Shown in pieces: positions 34,321-46,000 of a stretch of 64,000 nt of DNA (within the stretch, counting starts at the first letter, position 1; every line of letters begins with the position of its first letter). Made by a program: the position numbers and the translations under genes. The DNA is taken from NCBI GenBank assembly GCA_017461725.1, contig JAFTXG010000015.1:224680-288679 (forward strand), written 5' to 3'. The DNA is from Lachnospiraceae bacterium (GTDB taxonomy: Bacteria; Bacillota; Clostridia; Lachnospirales; Lachnospiraceae). Under the pieces are notes generated by a model. That model had not been told where the DNA came from and did not search any database. It saw only the letters and a program-made list of their open reading frames with translations.

Positions 34321-34371
34321 TTATGTATCTCTCCTTTATCTTCTCTATCTTTTGCCCACCCATATATTTAT

Positions 34372-34400
34372 ATCATATATCCTCCTCGCATTTTTATCAA
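34372..34400 (-). promoter_or_regulatory. Probable promoter of the Lgt-like gene
   Basis: TTGATA and TATGAT with a 17-bp spacer on the minus strand, between the terminator of the giant-gene operon and the Lgt-like gene. Confidence 0.6.
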
Positions 34401-34437
34401 CACTTCCGGCACAATTTTGTCCTTTCGGCAATATTAA

Positions 34438-34463
34438 CGGGAGGCATCTTTCGCTGCCTCCCG
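34438..34463 (-). terminator. Hairpin ending the giant-protein operon
   Basis: Perfect stem CGGGAGGCA / TGCCTCCCG with an 8-nt loop, 46 bp after the stop. The following minus-strand sequence TTAATATT is only weakly T-rich. Confidence 0.7.
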
Positions 34464-34508
34464 CTGCTTGACGATTCTCTCGAGTTATCTGTTTACTGCC
34501 TTACCGAA

Positions 34509-37500
34509 TTACTCGGTTTTGCTTTTCCTCTTCCGCACCAGGATCACGACTGCGATCATACCAACTGCACTCACGCCCATCAGCGCAAACCACAGTGCCA
34601 GATCACTATGATCTCCGGTATCCGTACCCTCCGGTACTTCCGGTTCGGGAGCCACAGGCCCAGCCGGTGTCTCCGGTACAACCGGCTCTTCCGGTGCCGC
34701 AGCGATCGTAAACGTACCGTAAGCCGTTCCATCGGTGTACAGCACAGCGATCATATACGATTGCTCGGGAAGAGTCTCCAGCCAGGATTCTTTCACGGTA
34801 ACGATCGTGCTTCCGGACTCTGCAGTATAATTCTCCGCATCTACCAGTTCGCCGTCAATCATTAATCCAACAAATTTATCGTAAGGACCATCTGCCACAA
34901 AGATCTGATCCTTTCCGCTTCCCTTTGTCCAGGTGTCACCGTCACCCTCTGTGATGATATAGAGGATCGCCTCCGTGGAAACAGGTTCACTGCCGATCAC
35001 CTCGGACACGTTCGATGCCACTGCTCCGTCTCCCAGACTGATCAGAACATCCTCTGCCGCCACATAGACCACATACTCAGTATCTGCTTCCAGACCGCTC
35101 ACTGCAATTGTGATCGGCTCTCCGCACATCTCCGACGTAATACTACCGGTACCCATGACTGCGCCTTTAATCTGCTGTGCCTTCAGCATTCCCGCACTTG
35201 GTACAGCCTGATCTGCTTTCACTACCGCATAGTAGTAGGTTCCCGCCTCGCTGGAAGTGAATACAAATTCAAGGCTGTTCTCTGTCAGCGATGTATCCAC
35301 ACGTATCGACACATCACTGATCGTCGGTGCCGTCGTATCCGCGTAAATTCCTTCAGAGCTGATATAGCTTTCATTTCCAGCCATGTCAGTGATCTTCACA
35401 TAGATGATCTGATCAGTATTCTCCTTGATCGTGGGTTTCGCGCTGTCCGAATACTCTGCCCAGGTGAGTCCCGCTGCTGCCAGCGCATTTACGCTCTCGT
35501 AAGCCGTCTCGGAGATCACATACTCGATCTTTCCTACTCCGCTGCAGCTATCCGCTCCAGAAACAGAAGCAGCATAGTTATTTACCTTGTAAATACCAAA
35601 GGTGATGTTCTCAAGGAACTTATCCCAACCCTTCGCATCCAGAGTGATCGTTCCGGTAGGTGCTGTCTTATCGATCTTGATCACCAGTGTGATCTTGTCG
35701 GTGATCGCACCGTCGCTGACCCTGCGGATCCAGATCTCCGCGGTATTATCCCTCTCCTCGGTAATGTTCAGCATATTTTCCGTCACGCCGTCGATCAGAT
35801 CTGTCAATATCTCATATCCTTCAGCTGCGATAATATTGACATCGGAGATATAGTATCCGTTATCACCCTCCACACCTGAGATGGTGTAGTAAGGCTCTTC
35901 CATCGCCAGATAGGAAATTTCAAATTCCTCTGTGACGGTTCCGGCGAAATCACCCAGTCCGATGATCTCCACATAGGGTTTCTCAGTTCTGCCAGCGGAA
36001 ACCTCAATATTATTGTGATAGGTCACCTGATAATCCCGATTTTCCGTCAGTTTGGTTCCGTCATAATATACCTCGACAGCAGGGAATACCTCGCTGCCGG
36101 TGTACAGCACATCTTCCACCTTCACAGTCACTTCTTCGCCGGTCAGGCTGTTGCTTGCGGTGGAAACCGGAGCACTGGCTGCCACTGCAGAAGTATTCGG
36201 TGCCGCGGAGCCATCGCTCAGCATCACCACCGTATCCTCAACCACAACATATGCCACATACAGCGTATTCTCTTCCAGTCCGTTTACCGCCAGGGTAATC
36301 GGCTGTCCGCTCGTCTGAGCAGTGATATTTCCGCTTCCCATCTTTGCATCCGCAACGTTCTGAGCCTTCAACGCTGCAGCATCCGGAGCAGGCTGATCTG
36401 CCTTCAGGACTGCATAGTAGTAGGTTCCGGCCTCATCGGAAATAAAGGTAAACGTCAAACTGCTGTCCGTCCGGGTTGCATCCTCGTTGATCGCCATGCC
36501 GCTGAGTACGGGTGCCTTGGTATCTGCGTGTATTCCGTCAGAACTTAAGCAGCTCTCATTTCCGGCCATATCCGTCAACTTTACATAAATGATCTGGTCG
36601 GTATTGTCCTTAAGGGTGGGCTTAGCACTGTCAGAATACTCCGCCCAGATAAGTCCCGCTGCCGCCAGGTCAGTCACACTCTCGTATGCATTCTCAGAAA
36701 TCACATACTCGATCTTGCTCACGCCGCTGAAGCTGTCCGCTGCCGTAACAGTTGCGGTGTAATTCTTTACCTTATAAAGACCAAAGGTAATCGCCTTCAG
36801 GAACTTATCCCAGGACTTTTCATCCAGGACAACGGTTCCGGTGGGCGCTGTCTTGTCGATCTTAATCTGCTCAGTAATCGTATCCGTAACCGCACCGTCA
36901 CTGATTCTGCGGATCATAAACTCAACTGTGTGCGATTTGTCATCGCTGAGCGATATCTCCGCCTCCTCTGTATCGGTCGGCTCCGCTATGATCTCATAGC
37001 CTGCAGCTGCAAGAACGTTAACATCGGAAGTATAGTATCCGTTATCTCCCGCCACACCGGAGATCACATAATATGACTCATCGGTTGGCAGATAGGAAAT
37101 CTCAAAGCTTTCGATCACGGTACCGGTATAGCCATTGATGCCGATAATCTCCACCCGAGGCTTCTCAGTGCTTCCGGTGGAAACATTGACGTTGTCAAAA
37201 TAACTACCCAGAACATAATCCGTACCCTCGGTCAGTTTCTCACCCCTGTACCATACGGTTACATCGGTGGTAACTGCGCTTCCGGTATACAACTGATCAG
37301 TGGTCTTTACCAGTGTGTACACGCTGTTCAGATCGATCAGCTGTGTTCCGGTATATCCAAAGGAAGCACTGACAGTATATGCTCCCGCATCATTGATGAG
37401 GAAGCGGGCCGTAACCATACCCTCCGCATCCTGAGAAGACTTCAGAACTGCTCCGGATGTATCATCGATGAGCTCCGATTCACCCTCAACTACAGTCTGT

Positions 37501-40500
37501 ACCCAGTCGATCATACCGGCTTTATTAATCTGTACATACAGATCCTCAGATGTTGCATCGGCATTTTCAGGTCGTTCCAGCTTTGCCATCAGCTTCAATG
37601 TATAGTTTCCACCTGCTGCAAGCTTGGTGTTCGTCACATCGCTGTCGCCTGCGTAAAGCAGCAGCTCATCGATGCTTCCCAGACCGTTGCTCATCACGGT
37701 AATTACCTTCTCTGCCGCGTTGCCCATGGCATCCGTAACCGTAATGATCAGCTCATGCTCAAGGATCGTGCGGTCCAGAGTAACATTCACTGCAAAATTG
37801 CCGCCTTCGTCCACCGAAAGTGCAACGTTTCCGCCGGAAGCATAGAGAGCCTCGCCGGTGGTATTGTCAACGATCGTCAGCTGCGCATCCTTATCGGTGA
37901 TACCGGATACCGTAAGCGCTCCGGTCCAGTAGTCAAACAGTCCGCCGTTCACCGGCTCCGCCAGCATCAGGCGGGGAGCCAGAGTATCTACAACAAACTG
38001 GTAGGTCTTGGAAACCGCGTCGCCGTACTCGTTCTCACCCACGAAGTAGAGCAGGTGAACGCCATCCTCCAGCCCGCTGAAATTCAGACTTGCCGACTTG
38101 GTCGCAGCGGTGATCTCACCGTTGGTTCCCTCGCGGAAGCCGCCGTCCAGTCTCCATTTTCCGGTGAAGCTCTCCGCATCGGAGCTGAGCGTAATCTGCA
38201 CAGCAGAACTTCCAAAGCTGTCCAGTTCATAGCTGGAGCCGTCACCGCGGGTCATGGTCGACTGACCACTCGCACTCCTAGTCACCGCAGTTGCATTCAC
38301 GGTGATCTCAGTCTTTACCGGCTCCTTGACGGTGATGGTAACCGATACAGGTGCCGATGCGAGGACCGCGCCGTTATCAGCCTTCTTCCAGCTGCTCACC
38401 TTGATGGTGTATTCACCTGCGGACAAACCGGTCACCATCGTCTCTTCTTCACCGGTATCCTCATTCCCGGCGGTATATTCGTAGTGTCCGCCGATGATGA
38501 AGGTGTCAGTTGCAGCAGTTTCCGGTGCGTCCTTGATGGTTCCGTCATCGTTGTAGGAAACCGCACTGCCATCCGCATACAGCAGCACATCGGTCACGCC
38601 GCTGACCGGATTTCCATCCTTATCATATGCGGTGAAGCGGTAGCCGTCGATCTCCTCGCCGGACTCACCCACCTTAACCGCTACGGTATAGTCTCCTGCG
38701 TTCTCCGCGGACACTCCGGTCGGTGCGGAGGGCTGATTGGGATTGGTGTAAGTAATCTCTGCATCAGCCTCAGCGTAATATCTGCTCGCAGAGTCGGTGC
38801 CAACGATACGCAGTGTGTAGGTATCGCTCACCATGTGTACAGGCAGGGTCAGGACTGCGCTTCTCTTGCCTTCTGCGAAGGGATCGGTTGCTCCACCCAG
38901 CAGATAGCTCTCGCCGGAGTTCTTTCCCTCTGCAAAGAAGGTCAGCTTGCTGAATTCATCCAGCTTGTTGCCGCTCAGCTGTACCGTCACCTTGTCATTC
39001 TCTACCGCTGCACTCTCCACCTTGATCTGGGGAAGGGGCTCCACATCGTAGATCACCAGCTGAGAACTCTCGGGTGTGTAAACGGTCCAGGTGTGATCGA
39101 ACACCTTTGTATCGGAAAGAGATACGGTAAAGTATGCCGTCTTGCTCGCCTCGTCATAGGCAAGGTTTGCATTTGCACCTGCATTCTCCGGTGCGTTTGA
39201 TGCAAACGCGTTGTCCAGTACCACGATCGGATACTGGTTCGCGGAATTATCTTTATCCGCGATCTTGATGCCGGCTGCATCCGCCTGCGCTTTTTCTAAG
39301 GTGTCGGCAGTCCACTGAATCATCAGCATCTTGCCGTTGCCGTTATTGTTTACCTTCATGGTATGCAATGCTCCGGTAACCGCATCTGTTTCCAGAACAT
39401 CAGGATCATCTGAATACTTGGTTAAGGACAGACCCATGGTGCTCGCCGACAGTACCATATTGGTGCCGATGGCCATCACCAGCGTCTCACCGGTCTCCTC
39501 ATCATAGTCCAGTGCGGCCATGACCGCAACTCCCTCGGGCTCCATGCCCACCAGCTCAGGGTAGGTGGGGTATACCTTGGAACCGCTGTTCCAGTCGATA
39601 TCGCCGCCCCAGTAATAGGTGATGCCGATCACCTGGTCCAGCCACTCAGCCTGGCCCCAGACTTTCTCATCATTCACTCCCATGTTCACATCGGTCAGGG
39701 AGATACCGCCGATGAGGGGAGTGTCAGAGGGAATCTGAACACCTGCGCGGATGAAGAACTCATAGAAGCCGTCCGCGTCAGCCACCACATAACCGCCGCC
39801 GTTGATACACATCGCCAGCATCAGGTTGACCACACCCTCGAAGTAGAACTCGGGATACCAGTCGATCACCATACTTGCATCCATGGTGATGGGCTGAGGT
39901 CTGGTCACTACTCCGGTTTCCTCATTTGTATGCTCGGTAAACTGACCGTTGGTCAGGGACACATCGATTCCCCGCAGGCTGAGTCCCAGTCTCGCTCTCG
40001 CATTGAACAGCTGCATAATGGAGAACTGCGCCTCAATGATCAGCTTGATGGGCGGGATCGAATCGGTCATAAAGAACGTGTCGTAGAGATTCTCGACACC
40101 GCCGCCTGCTCCCTGGAGCCACAGCACGCCCACGCCGTCCACATTGAAACCGGGCTCAATGCCGCCCAGGAAGAAGCTCAGGCGATCGGGAATCGGTGTA
40201 TCGTCCTTGCTCTTAAAGGCGATACCTGCCTCCAACTTAAAGTTCATGAAGTGACACTGTCCGTCCACGCTGAAGGACCAGTCTCCGACTGTATGTACGC
40301 TGAGAACCGCCTCAATCGCGGGCATGCCCATGATGAAGGGCGGAACGCCCAGGCACACTTCCATATTCACACCCAGATACTCTCCGCCAAAGAGAACATC
40401 ATCGATGACGATGGTTGCAGCGTTATAGCCGGGGGTCTCATCCACAGTCATATCGGTGAAGTTTCCCTTCTCCACATCTTCGGGAGTCGCATCGGTCTTT

Positions 40501-43058
40501 GCCGTGTTGGCACGACAGTTCGCCTGCTTGTTCAGCGCACGGATCTCAGCGGGGCTGAAGGAAATGGAATTGTGCTCAGCCGCATCCCAGCTTGAACCCA
40601 GGATATCCTTGGTCTTTCCTCCGCTGTCCAGGATCACCTGCTTATCGACAGAGCCGGGGATCAGGAAGGACAGATCCATCGCAGCGCCGAAGCCTACCAC
40701 GCGGGTCTCACTGCCCTTCTCGGTGGTCGCCTCCTCGTGGAGGATCACGCCCAGCTCACCGTACTTCAACTCAAACAGCAGACCCATCAGGGACTGGAAG
40801 CCCTGTCCCACGGAGGGCCACAGCAGAGTGATGGGCTCGCCGGAATAGTTTACTACAGAGGGGTATTCCTCCTCATCCGGAACACGCTCGCCGTTCTCAC
40901 CGTAGGGAATCAGAGTGTATTCTGTCCCTGCCTCCAGCTCGGTCAACGCAGCCATACCGGACCACACGTGGGTACCGCTTCCGGTGGTGTAGATCTCCGC
41001 GTCAAAGTCCACCGTCACGGAACCGTCCTTCTCGGTGACGGTCATCACACCGTCGCGGATATCCAGACAGTCGTTCAGGGTCATCACGTTGTCGGTGTCA
41101 CTGAGAGAAGTGCCGGTGTACTTGGTTACACTCTCATCGTCGGTCTTTTCCTTGATGAAGCTTCCCTTCAGCTCCAGCAGAACATTCTCGCGGAGAATAC
41201 GCTTGTTTTCGACCTCCATCCAATACTCATCGGCATCGGTGAACCGCTCGATGGAGTAGGTGAGGTTATCTTTATCCTTGATCACGGCCAGGAAGCCGTA
41301 GGAATCGTTTTTGTACTTCACATCGGAGGACACATGGAAACGGAGAGCCCGACCGGAGATATCCTCCTTGGAGGTATCGGTGTAATCGATGGTCAGCTGA
41401 TACATGCCCTCTGCCAGCGTTCCGGGGGTGTCCTCGGAGAAGATGACGGTCATCACATTGGTGGCATCGTCGATCTTTACCTGATCGGCGGGGATCTCCA
41501 CGCTGGTCTCGCCGTTAATCCGGTTTCCGTCCACACGGCTCAGCATCACACGGTATGCGGCGGTATCCAGCAGCATACTGAAGTTCTCTCCGGTCACAAA
41601 CAGATTGCGCAGGCCGGAGGTGTAGATAGTGTCGGGGGAAGAACCGGTAAACTTGATCGCCGGGATCTTCTCCACGGAGCCGGGACACAAAATGTAGCTG
41701 TGGCCCTCGCCCAGCAGATTTTCCGTCATGATTACTCCGGTGCCCAGAGTGGCAGCGTCGCCGACATTGTAGATCTTATAGTGAACCTTCGCATACTGAC
41801 CGGTCTCCTGAGGCTCTGCGATGAATCCCCAGTCAATCTCGATCTGCTCGCCCGCGGTCACATCCGCGATATCCATGGAATAGGGGTTTTCGTAGGTGCT
41901 GTTCGTCGGATTTCCGTCCTGATCCAGAGGATCGATGCCGCCTGCGGCGTAGACCATGATCCGGATCTTTTCGTAGTCCTGCGTGCCGAAGTTCTCAATG
42001 TAGGTCTTTACATCAAACCGGCCGCCGTTCTCGTAGGCCGTCTGATCTTCTTTGCCGTCAGCTCCCACCGCAAACTCCATCACATCGGGGGCATTCACAT
42101 TCACGCTCACGGTTGCCTCCGCGGACACGCTCTCGTTGGAGTACACACCGTAGTTGGTGGCAGCCATGGCGGTGCCGCCCTCTGCCACCTGACCCAGATC
42201 AAAGTACAGCGCGTAGGCACTGTCGGAGGTCAGATACTGGATGTTGTAGGGGTTGGTAAAGTTCATCTCGGTATCCGGCGTGTAGTCAAACACAGTGGAT
42301 GCCAGATTGTTCCAATGGGCAAAGATCGTCTGATAAGGCTTGCACTCCTCATTGTCGATGGAGGCATTGATGGTGTAAGCCATAATCGTGGGATCGGAGG
42401 GGTTGTTCGCCGCATAGAAGGACTTATTATAACCGTCCTCAGTGAGGGCCACCTCAAAATCCTCGAATTTATTGCCGATATTGTAGTAAGCAAAGTCCTG
42501 ATAACCCAGGGCGGTATCCATCAGGATACGGCACTTGATCTCAGCCGGTTCTCCCGTGTTTTCCACGCTGTAGCTGATCAGGGCAGAACCGTGCTCGGTG
42601 GAGCCGGTGGCCACCAGGCTGATGGTCTGGGTAAAGGTCAGGTCATCCACGGACCAGACTGCGATCAGCTCGCCGTCCTCCTTGGACACCGTCACCTCGG
42701 AGCTGCCCGCATACTCGCCGCCGAAGATGTATTCCTTCGTCTCTCCGCCGCGGGTCACCCGGAAGGAGGTGAAGGAGGTATTATCCTCGTCGTACTCATA
42801 CACCAGGTAGCGGTCGTTATCGGACTTGTTTATCTTGTCACCCTCCACGGTGCGGATGCCAAAACCGCCGTTGTTCGGGGAGACTGTGACCTTGATATAG
42901 CCGTTATTCAGCTCGTAGGCACCGCCCAGGTCCTCCTCGGCGTGGGCGATCAGCTGTCTGAAGCTCACCCCGGCGGCAGGCGCAAGGCCTGCCACCATGG
43001 TCACTGCCAACAGTATGGCACATAATCTTTTCAAGCAAGAGGAAATTTTCTTCATCAC
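34509..43058 (-). CDS. Giant surface protein B, 2849 residues, membrane/wall anchored
   Basis: Second gene of the pair. A signal peptide (KRLCAILLAVTMVAGLAPAA) starts it. Residues about 45-330 form an unassigned beta domain; then a CARDB-like stretch, an IPT/TIG-like stretch (about 465-575) and a long unassigned beta region (about 730-1250) with unusually hydrophobic strands. From about 1400 come Ig-like domains, and residues about 1916-2310 are repeated at about 2311-2705 (blocks DKTAPTGT, WDKFL.ITFG.YKV, TDQIIYVK.TDMAGNES). The C-terminus is a P/E-rich linker, TDTGDHSDLALW, a membrane helix and RKRKSKTE, like a degenerate sortase signal. Its start overlaps the upstream stop (ATGA). Probable cell-surface adhesin or fibre; ligand unknown. 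Confidence 0.85.
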   Translation of the reverse strand: MMKKISSCLKRLCAILLAVTMVAGLAPAAGVSFRQLIAHAEEDLGGAYELNNGYIKVTVSPNNGGFGIRTVEGDKINKSDNDRYLVYEYDEDNTSFTSFRVTRGGETKEYIFGGEYAGSSEVTVSKEDGELIAVWSVDDLTFTQTISLVATGSTEHGSALISYSVENTGEPAEIKCRILMDTALGYQDFAYYNIGNKFEDFEVALTEDGYNKSFYAANNPSDPTIMAYTINASIDNEECKPYQTIFAHWNNLASTVFDYTPDTEMNFTNPYNIQYLTSDSAYALYFDLGQVAEGGTAMAATNYGVYSNESVSAEATVSVNVNAPDVMEFAVGADGKEDQTAYENGGRFDVKTYIENFGTQDYEKIRIMVYAAGGIDPLDQDGNPTNSTYENPYSMDIADVTAGEQIEIDWGFIAEPQETGQYAKVHYKIYNVGDAATLGTGVIMTENLLGEGHSYILCPGSVEKIPAIKFTGSSPDTIYTSGLRNLFVTGENFSMLLDTAAYRVMLSRVDGNRINGETSVEIPADQVKIDDATNVMTVIFSEDTPGTLAEGMYQLTIDYTDTSKEDISGRALRFHVSSDVKYKNDSYGFLAVIKDKDNLTYSIERFTDADEYWMEVENKRILRENVLLELKGSFIKEKTDDESVTKYTGTSLSDTDNVMTLNDCLDIRDGVMTVTEKDGSVTVDFDAEIYTTGSGTHVWSGMAALTELEAGTEYTLIPYGENGERVPDEEEYPSVVNYSGEPITLLWPSVGQGFQSLMGLLFELKYGELGVILHEEATTEKGSETRVVGFGAAMDLSFLIPGSVDKQVILDSGGKTKDILGSSWDAAEHNSISFSPAEIRALNKQANCRANTAKTDATPEDVEKGNFTDMTVDETPGYNAATIVIDDVLFGGEYLGVNMEVCLGVPPFIMGMPAIEAVLSVHTVGDWSFSVDGQCHFMNFKLEAGIAFKSKDDTPIPDRLSFFLGGIEPGFNVDGVGVLWLQGAGGGVENLYDTFFMTDSIPPIKLIIEAQFSIMQLFNARARLGLSLRGIDVSLTNGQFTEHTNEETGVVTRPQPITMDASMVIDWYPEFYFEGVVNLMLAMCINGGGYVVADADGFYEFFIRAGVQIPSDTPLIGGISLTDVNMGVNDEKVWGQAEWLDQVIGITYYWGGDIDWNSGSKVYPTYPELVGMEPEGVAVMAALDYDEETGETLVMAIGTNMVLSASTMGLSLTKYSDDPDVLETDAVTGALHTMKVNNNGNGKMLMIQWTADTLEKAQADAAGIKIADKDNSANQYPIVVLDNAFASNAPENAGANANLAYDEASKTAYFTVSLSDTKVFDHTWTVYTPESSQLVIYDVEPLPQIKVESAAVENDKVTVQLSGNKLDEFSKLTFFAEGKNSGESYLLGGATDPFAEGKRSAVLTLPVHMVSDTYTLRIVGTDSASRYYAEADAEITYTNPNQPSAPTGVSAENAGDYTVAVKVGESGEEIDGYRFTAYDKDGNPVSGVTDVLLYADGSAVSYNDDGTIKDAPETAATDTFIIGGHYEYTAGNEDTGEEETMVTGLSAGEYTIKVSSWKKADNGAVLASAPVSVTITVKEPVKTEITVNATAVTRSASGQSTMTRGDGSSYELDSFGSSAVQITLSSDAESFTGKWRLDGGFREGTNGEITAATKSASLNFSGLEDGVHLLYFVGENEYGDAVSKTYQFVVDTLAPRLMLAEPVNGGLFDYWTGALTVSGITDKDAQLTIVDNTTGEALYASGGNVALSVDEGGNFAVNVTLDRTILEHELIITVTDAMGNAAEKVITVMSNGLGSIDELLLYAGDSDVTNTKLAAGGNYTLKLMAKLERPENADATSEDLYVQINKAGMIDWVQTVVEGESELIDDTSGAVLKSSQDAEGMVTARFLINDAGAYTVSASFGYTGTQLIDLNSVYTLVKTTDQLYTGSAVTTDVTVWYRGEKLTEGTDYVLGSYFDNVNVSTGSTEKPRVEIIGINGYTGTVIESFEISYLPTDESYYVISGVAGDNGYYTSDVNVLAAAGYEIIAEPTDTEEAEISLSDDKSHTVEFMIRRISDGAVTDTITEQIKIDKTAPTGTVVLDEKSWDKFLKAITFGLYKVKNYTATVTAADSFSGVSKIEYVISENAYESVTDLAAAGLIWAEYSDSAKPTLKDNTDQIIYVKLTDMAGNESCLSSDGIHADTKAPVLSGMAINEDATRTDSSLTFTFISDEAGTYYYAVLKADQPAPDAAALKAQNVADAKMGSGNITAQTSGQPITLAVNGLEENTLYVAYVVVEDTVVMLSDGSAAPNTSAVAASAPVSTASNSLTGEEVTVKVEDVLYTGSEVFPAVEVYYDGTKLTENRDYQVTYHNNIEVSAGRTEKPYVEIIGLGDFAGTVTEEFEISYLAMEEPYYTISGVEGDNGYYISDVNIIAAEGYEILTDLIDGVTENMLNITEERDNTAEIWIRRVSDGAITDKITLVIKIDKTAPTGTITLDAKGWDKFLENITFGIYKVNNYAASVSGADSCSGVGKIEYVISETAYESVNALAAAGLTWAEYSDSAKPTIKENTDQIIYVKITDMAGNESYISSEGIYADTTAPTISDVSIRVDTSLTENSLEFVFTSSEAGTYYYAVVKADQAVPSAGMLKAQQIKGAVMGTGSITSEMCGEPITIAVSGLEADTEYVVYVAAEDVLISLGDGAVASNVSEVIGSEPVSTEAILYIITEGDGDTWTKGSGKDQIFVADGPYDKFVGLMIDGELVDAENYTAESGSTIVTVKESWLETLPEQSYMIAVLYTDGTAYGTFTIAAAPEEPVVPETPAGPVAPEPEVPEGTDTGDHSDLALWFALMGVSAVGMIAVVILVRKRKSKTE
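34945..37320 (-). repeat. Internal duplication in giant protein B, about 1185 bp each
   Basis: Two adjacent coding copies, roughly 36130-37320 and 34945-36125, encode about 395-residue modules with the same order: LYTGS, EKP.VEIIG, EISYL, YY.ISGV.GDNGYY.SDVN, IKIDKTAPTGT, WDKFL, KIEYVISE, WAEYSDSAKPT, AGTYYYAV.KADQ. Divergence is substantial, so the duplication is not recent. Confidence 0.85.
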
Positions 43059-46000
43059 TTATCCTCCACATAAATATAGGTAACGTATTCCACTCTGCCC
43101 TGACTGCGGACATAAATGGTGTAGTGACCGGGCTCGGTAACGCTGAAGCTCATGTCCTCTACGGTAGTTGAGTAATACTTCATCTGGCCGGTGGTCTTGA
43201 TACCCTCCTGGTACTTGATGATCACAGGCTCGCCATCCATCAGGTTCTCCAGTCTCAGGGTGATGTTCTCACCGTCCTTGATGACAACCTTTCCGTAAGG
43301 CAGTCCGGGATCATCGTTGATCCACAGGATCGGTGTACCCTCCGCCATGATATACAGATTTCTGAATGCGACAACACTGTTTCCTGCCTCATCGACCGCC
43401 TTATATTCCAGAGCATACAAGCCCGCGATACTCTCATCCGGATAGCCGGTAACGGTGAAATCGATCACACCATCCTTGTCGTCGGTGACGGTGACTCCGG
43501 TGCAGATCGCCGCCAGCATCTCGCCTGCGCTGACACCCTCATCCACCACAACGGTGCTGGTCGCCAGCTCAATGATGGGCGCGATATTGTCCTTGGGTGC
43601 CGCCGCTACAATACCGTAAACCACGTCTCCGGTATTCTTGTCGGTGAACTGCGCAATCTGCAGACCGGACTCGTCGGACAGGGTCAGTGCAGTCCAGGTA
43701 TCTGCCTCCACATCACCCTTCGCCTCTCCGCTCAGCACTGCGGCAGCCGCCTTGCTCACCTTCACATAGAAGGTGTCGCCGGGATCCAGTGTCAATCCTT
43801 CCAGAGGATCCTCGGTAGCGTCAGCTCCGTCGGCAGTTGTGCTGTACCAAACCTCCAGCATCTCCTCGTCGATGCCCAGATCGCTCACCGTCAAGACGGT
43901 GCGGTTTCCTGCCTTGTCGGTGAAGTACAGCTCCGTCTCCGCGTTGGAGGTCGCCGTCCAGGTAAACTCGGTGGTATATCCATCCTCCGCCTCGACAGAG
44001 AGAAGAGCGTCCTCATTCGACGTAAATGTCAGCTTCGCGCTGCGTTTGTTCTCCGCCAGATCGGGACCACCGACCAAGGTGATCACCGGTGCGGTCTTGT
44101 CAATACACTCCACTGCGGGCAGTGTCTGATAGCCCTTTCGTCCGCTGGCCGATGCGGTGTATTCCACCACGATCTGATAATTTACATTGTCGGTATAAGT
44201 AATGTAGATATTCGTACCGGTGAAGGATACCTCTACCGGTGCATCTGCAGAAATCAGTGCGCCCGCATTGTTTTCTGCGTCAGCGCTGTACACATAAAGC
44301 TTTACATCGCTGATGGGCTTGCTCATATTCAGCTCGGCGGTGATATCCCGGTTGACAACGAGGGCACTTGCCTTCATTACCTCCGGCAATACATTGCCGA
44401 CGGTTCCGTACCAGATGACGGATTTCACGATGGCCGCGGAGGTATCCATGCCCTTGACCGCTGCAACGGCCTGACCAAGATTACCGTACTCGTCGCGGTA
44501 GTTGAAGGCAAACTCACCGTTGTTGTCAAACAGGGTGTAGTAGCGGATCACATCCTGCAGCACGGGAATCTCTCCCCAATCGCCGTTTTCATCGTAACCG
44601 TACTCATACTCGCCGTTCTCCAGCTGTACGATCTTGCTGAGCATCTGGCTGATCGGAATGATCAGGTCGAACTGCTCATCCTTATTCTCCGGCAGGAAGG
44701 TGGCGGTGACCATGGGAAGTCCGGTCTCCTGGTTCGTTCCCACCTCGTAATCCGCATACAGGACAGGAGCTGTTTTGTCGATTCCGCTGATCACAATGCC
44801 GGTGATCGCCGAAATATTGTTATTGGCATCAATGACATATAAGTCAAATGTGCCGTTCTCGCTGATGGTCAGCGTAGCCTTCTTTGAAGTCGCGGACACA
44901 GTGACAAAGTCCACGGTGCTGCCGGTGGCTGCCGCACTGTAATCTACCGGCGCCGCGGTGCCTGCCGGCTGAACGATCACCTTGGTGTCGCTTCCGTCAG
45001 TGATGGAAAGAACGACTCTGTACTGCTGCGCCTTGTATTCACCGAGCAGATTCGTGATCTGCGGTGCTCCGGCCTCAGTCACATCAAGGGTTCCGTCTGC
45101 TTTCAATACCGGTTTGCCGTCCTCATCTGCCGCATACGTGTCAACCGGATTGAACAGATCGATCAGGTAATCCGATTTATTGTTCCGCACTCCGTATACA
45201 TTCAGCGTGATATCCGGCGCTTCCTTGTCCGGAGCCGGCGGGATCGGAACAATGTCAAAGGACAGAACCACGGTATTGGTTCCCACATTTCCTGCCCTGT
45301 CCACATACTCGAAGGTGTAGCTGTCTCCCTTCTTGCTGCCGGCAGGGAAGGTATAGGTGTCCGGTCCGTTGGTGGTGTAGACGGTCTCGGTGTCGCACAT
45401 CAGGTATACGGTCACGTCGCCCTCCACCTCAGTCTCCGTTCCGGTCAACTGCTGATACCGGTAATCATACAAAGCAAAATAAGTATCATCGACCTTCTTA
45501 TCGATGTTGGTAACCTTCACCATCCGCTGCACGAAGGAACCGTCCTCATTCTTGGCTGAGGTCGTGATCGTGATCGTACAGTTATCCTCCACCGTGATGT
45601 TCGCCTTGGAGGGATCAGCCGGATCGATGGTTCCGGTCACTCCGGTGTCGGAGACGATGGAAGTGATCGTCTCTACCGTTCCGGTAGCCTCCGCCATGAC
45701 GGTGACAGGCTGGTTGGTGGGATCGGTGGTGGAGAAGGTCACGGAAACGCCCTGCTCGCCGAAATCATAAACATCCACGCTGAGATCACGTACCACTCCG
45801 AACAGGTCGACTGCCTCCAGCTGATATGTGCCATCCTGGAAAATCATCGGAGCAGTGGTGTACCAAAGCGGCTGGTCATTTCCGGAAAATACAAACTTCT
45901 GCTCCCCGGCACCGTACCCGGTCAGAGATGCAAGAGGTGCTCCGCACCAAATACCGACGGTTCCGTCCGAAGTCAAACCATAACCGCATTCTTCACATCC

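Noticed and set aside
40737..43025. A 762-codon open frame on the plus strand
   Set aside because: It is exactly antisense to giant protein B, has no ribosome-binding site or domain signal, and arises from codon bias of the real gene.
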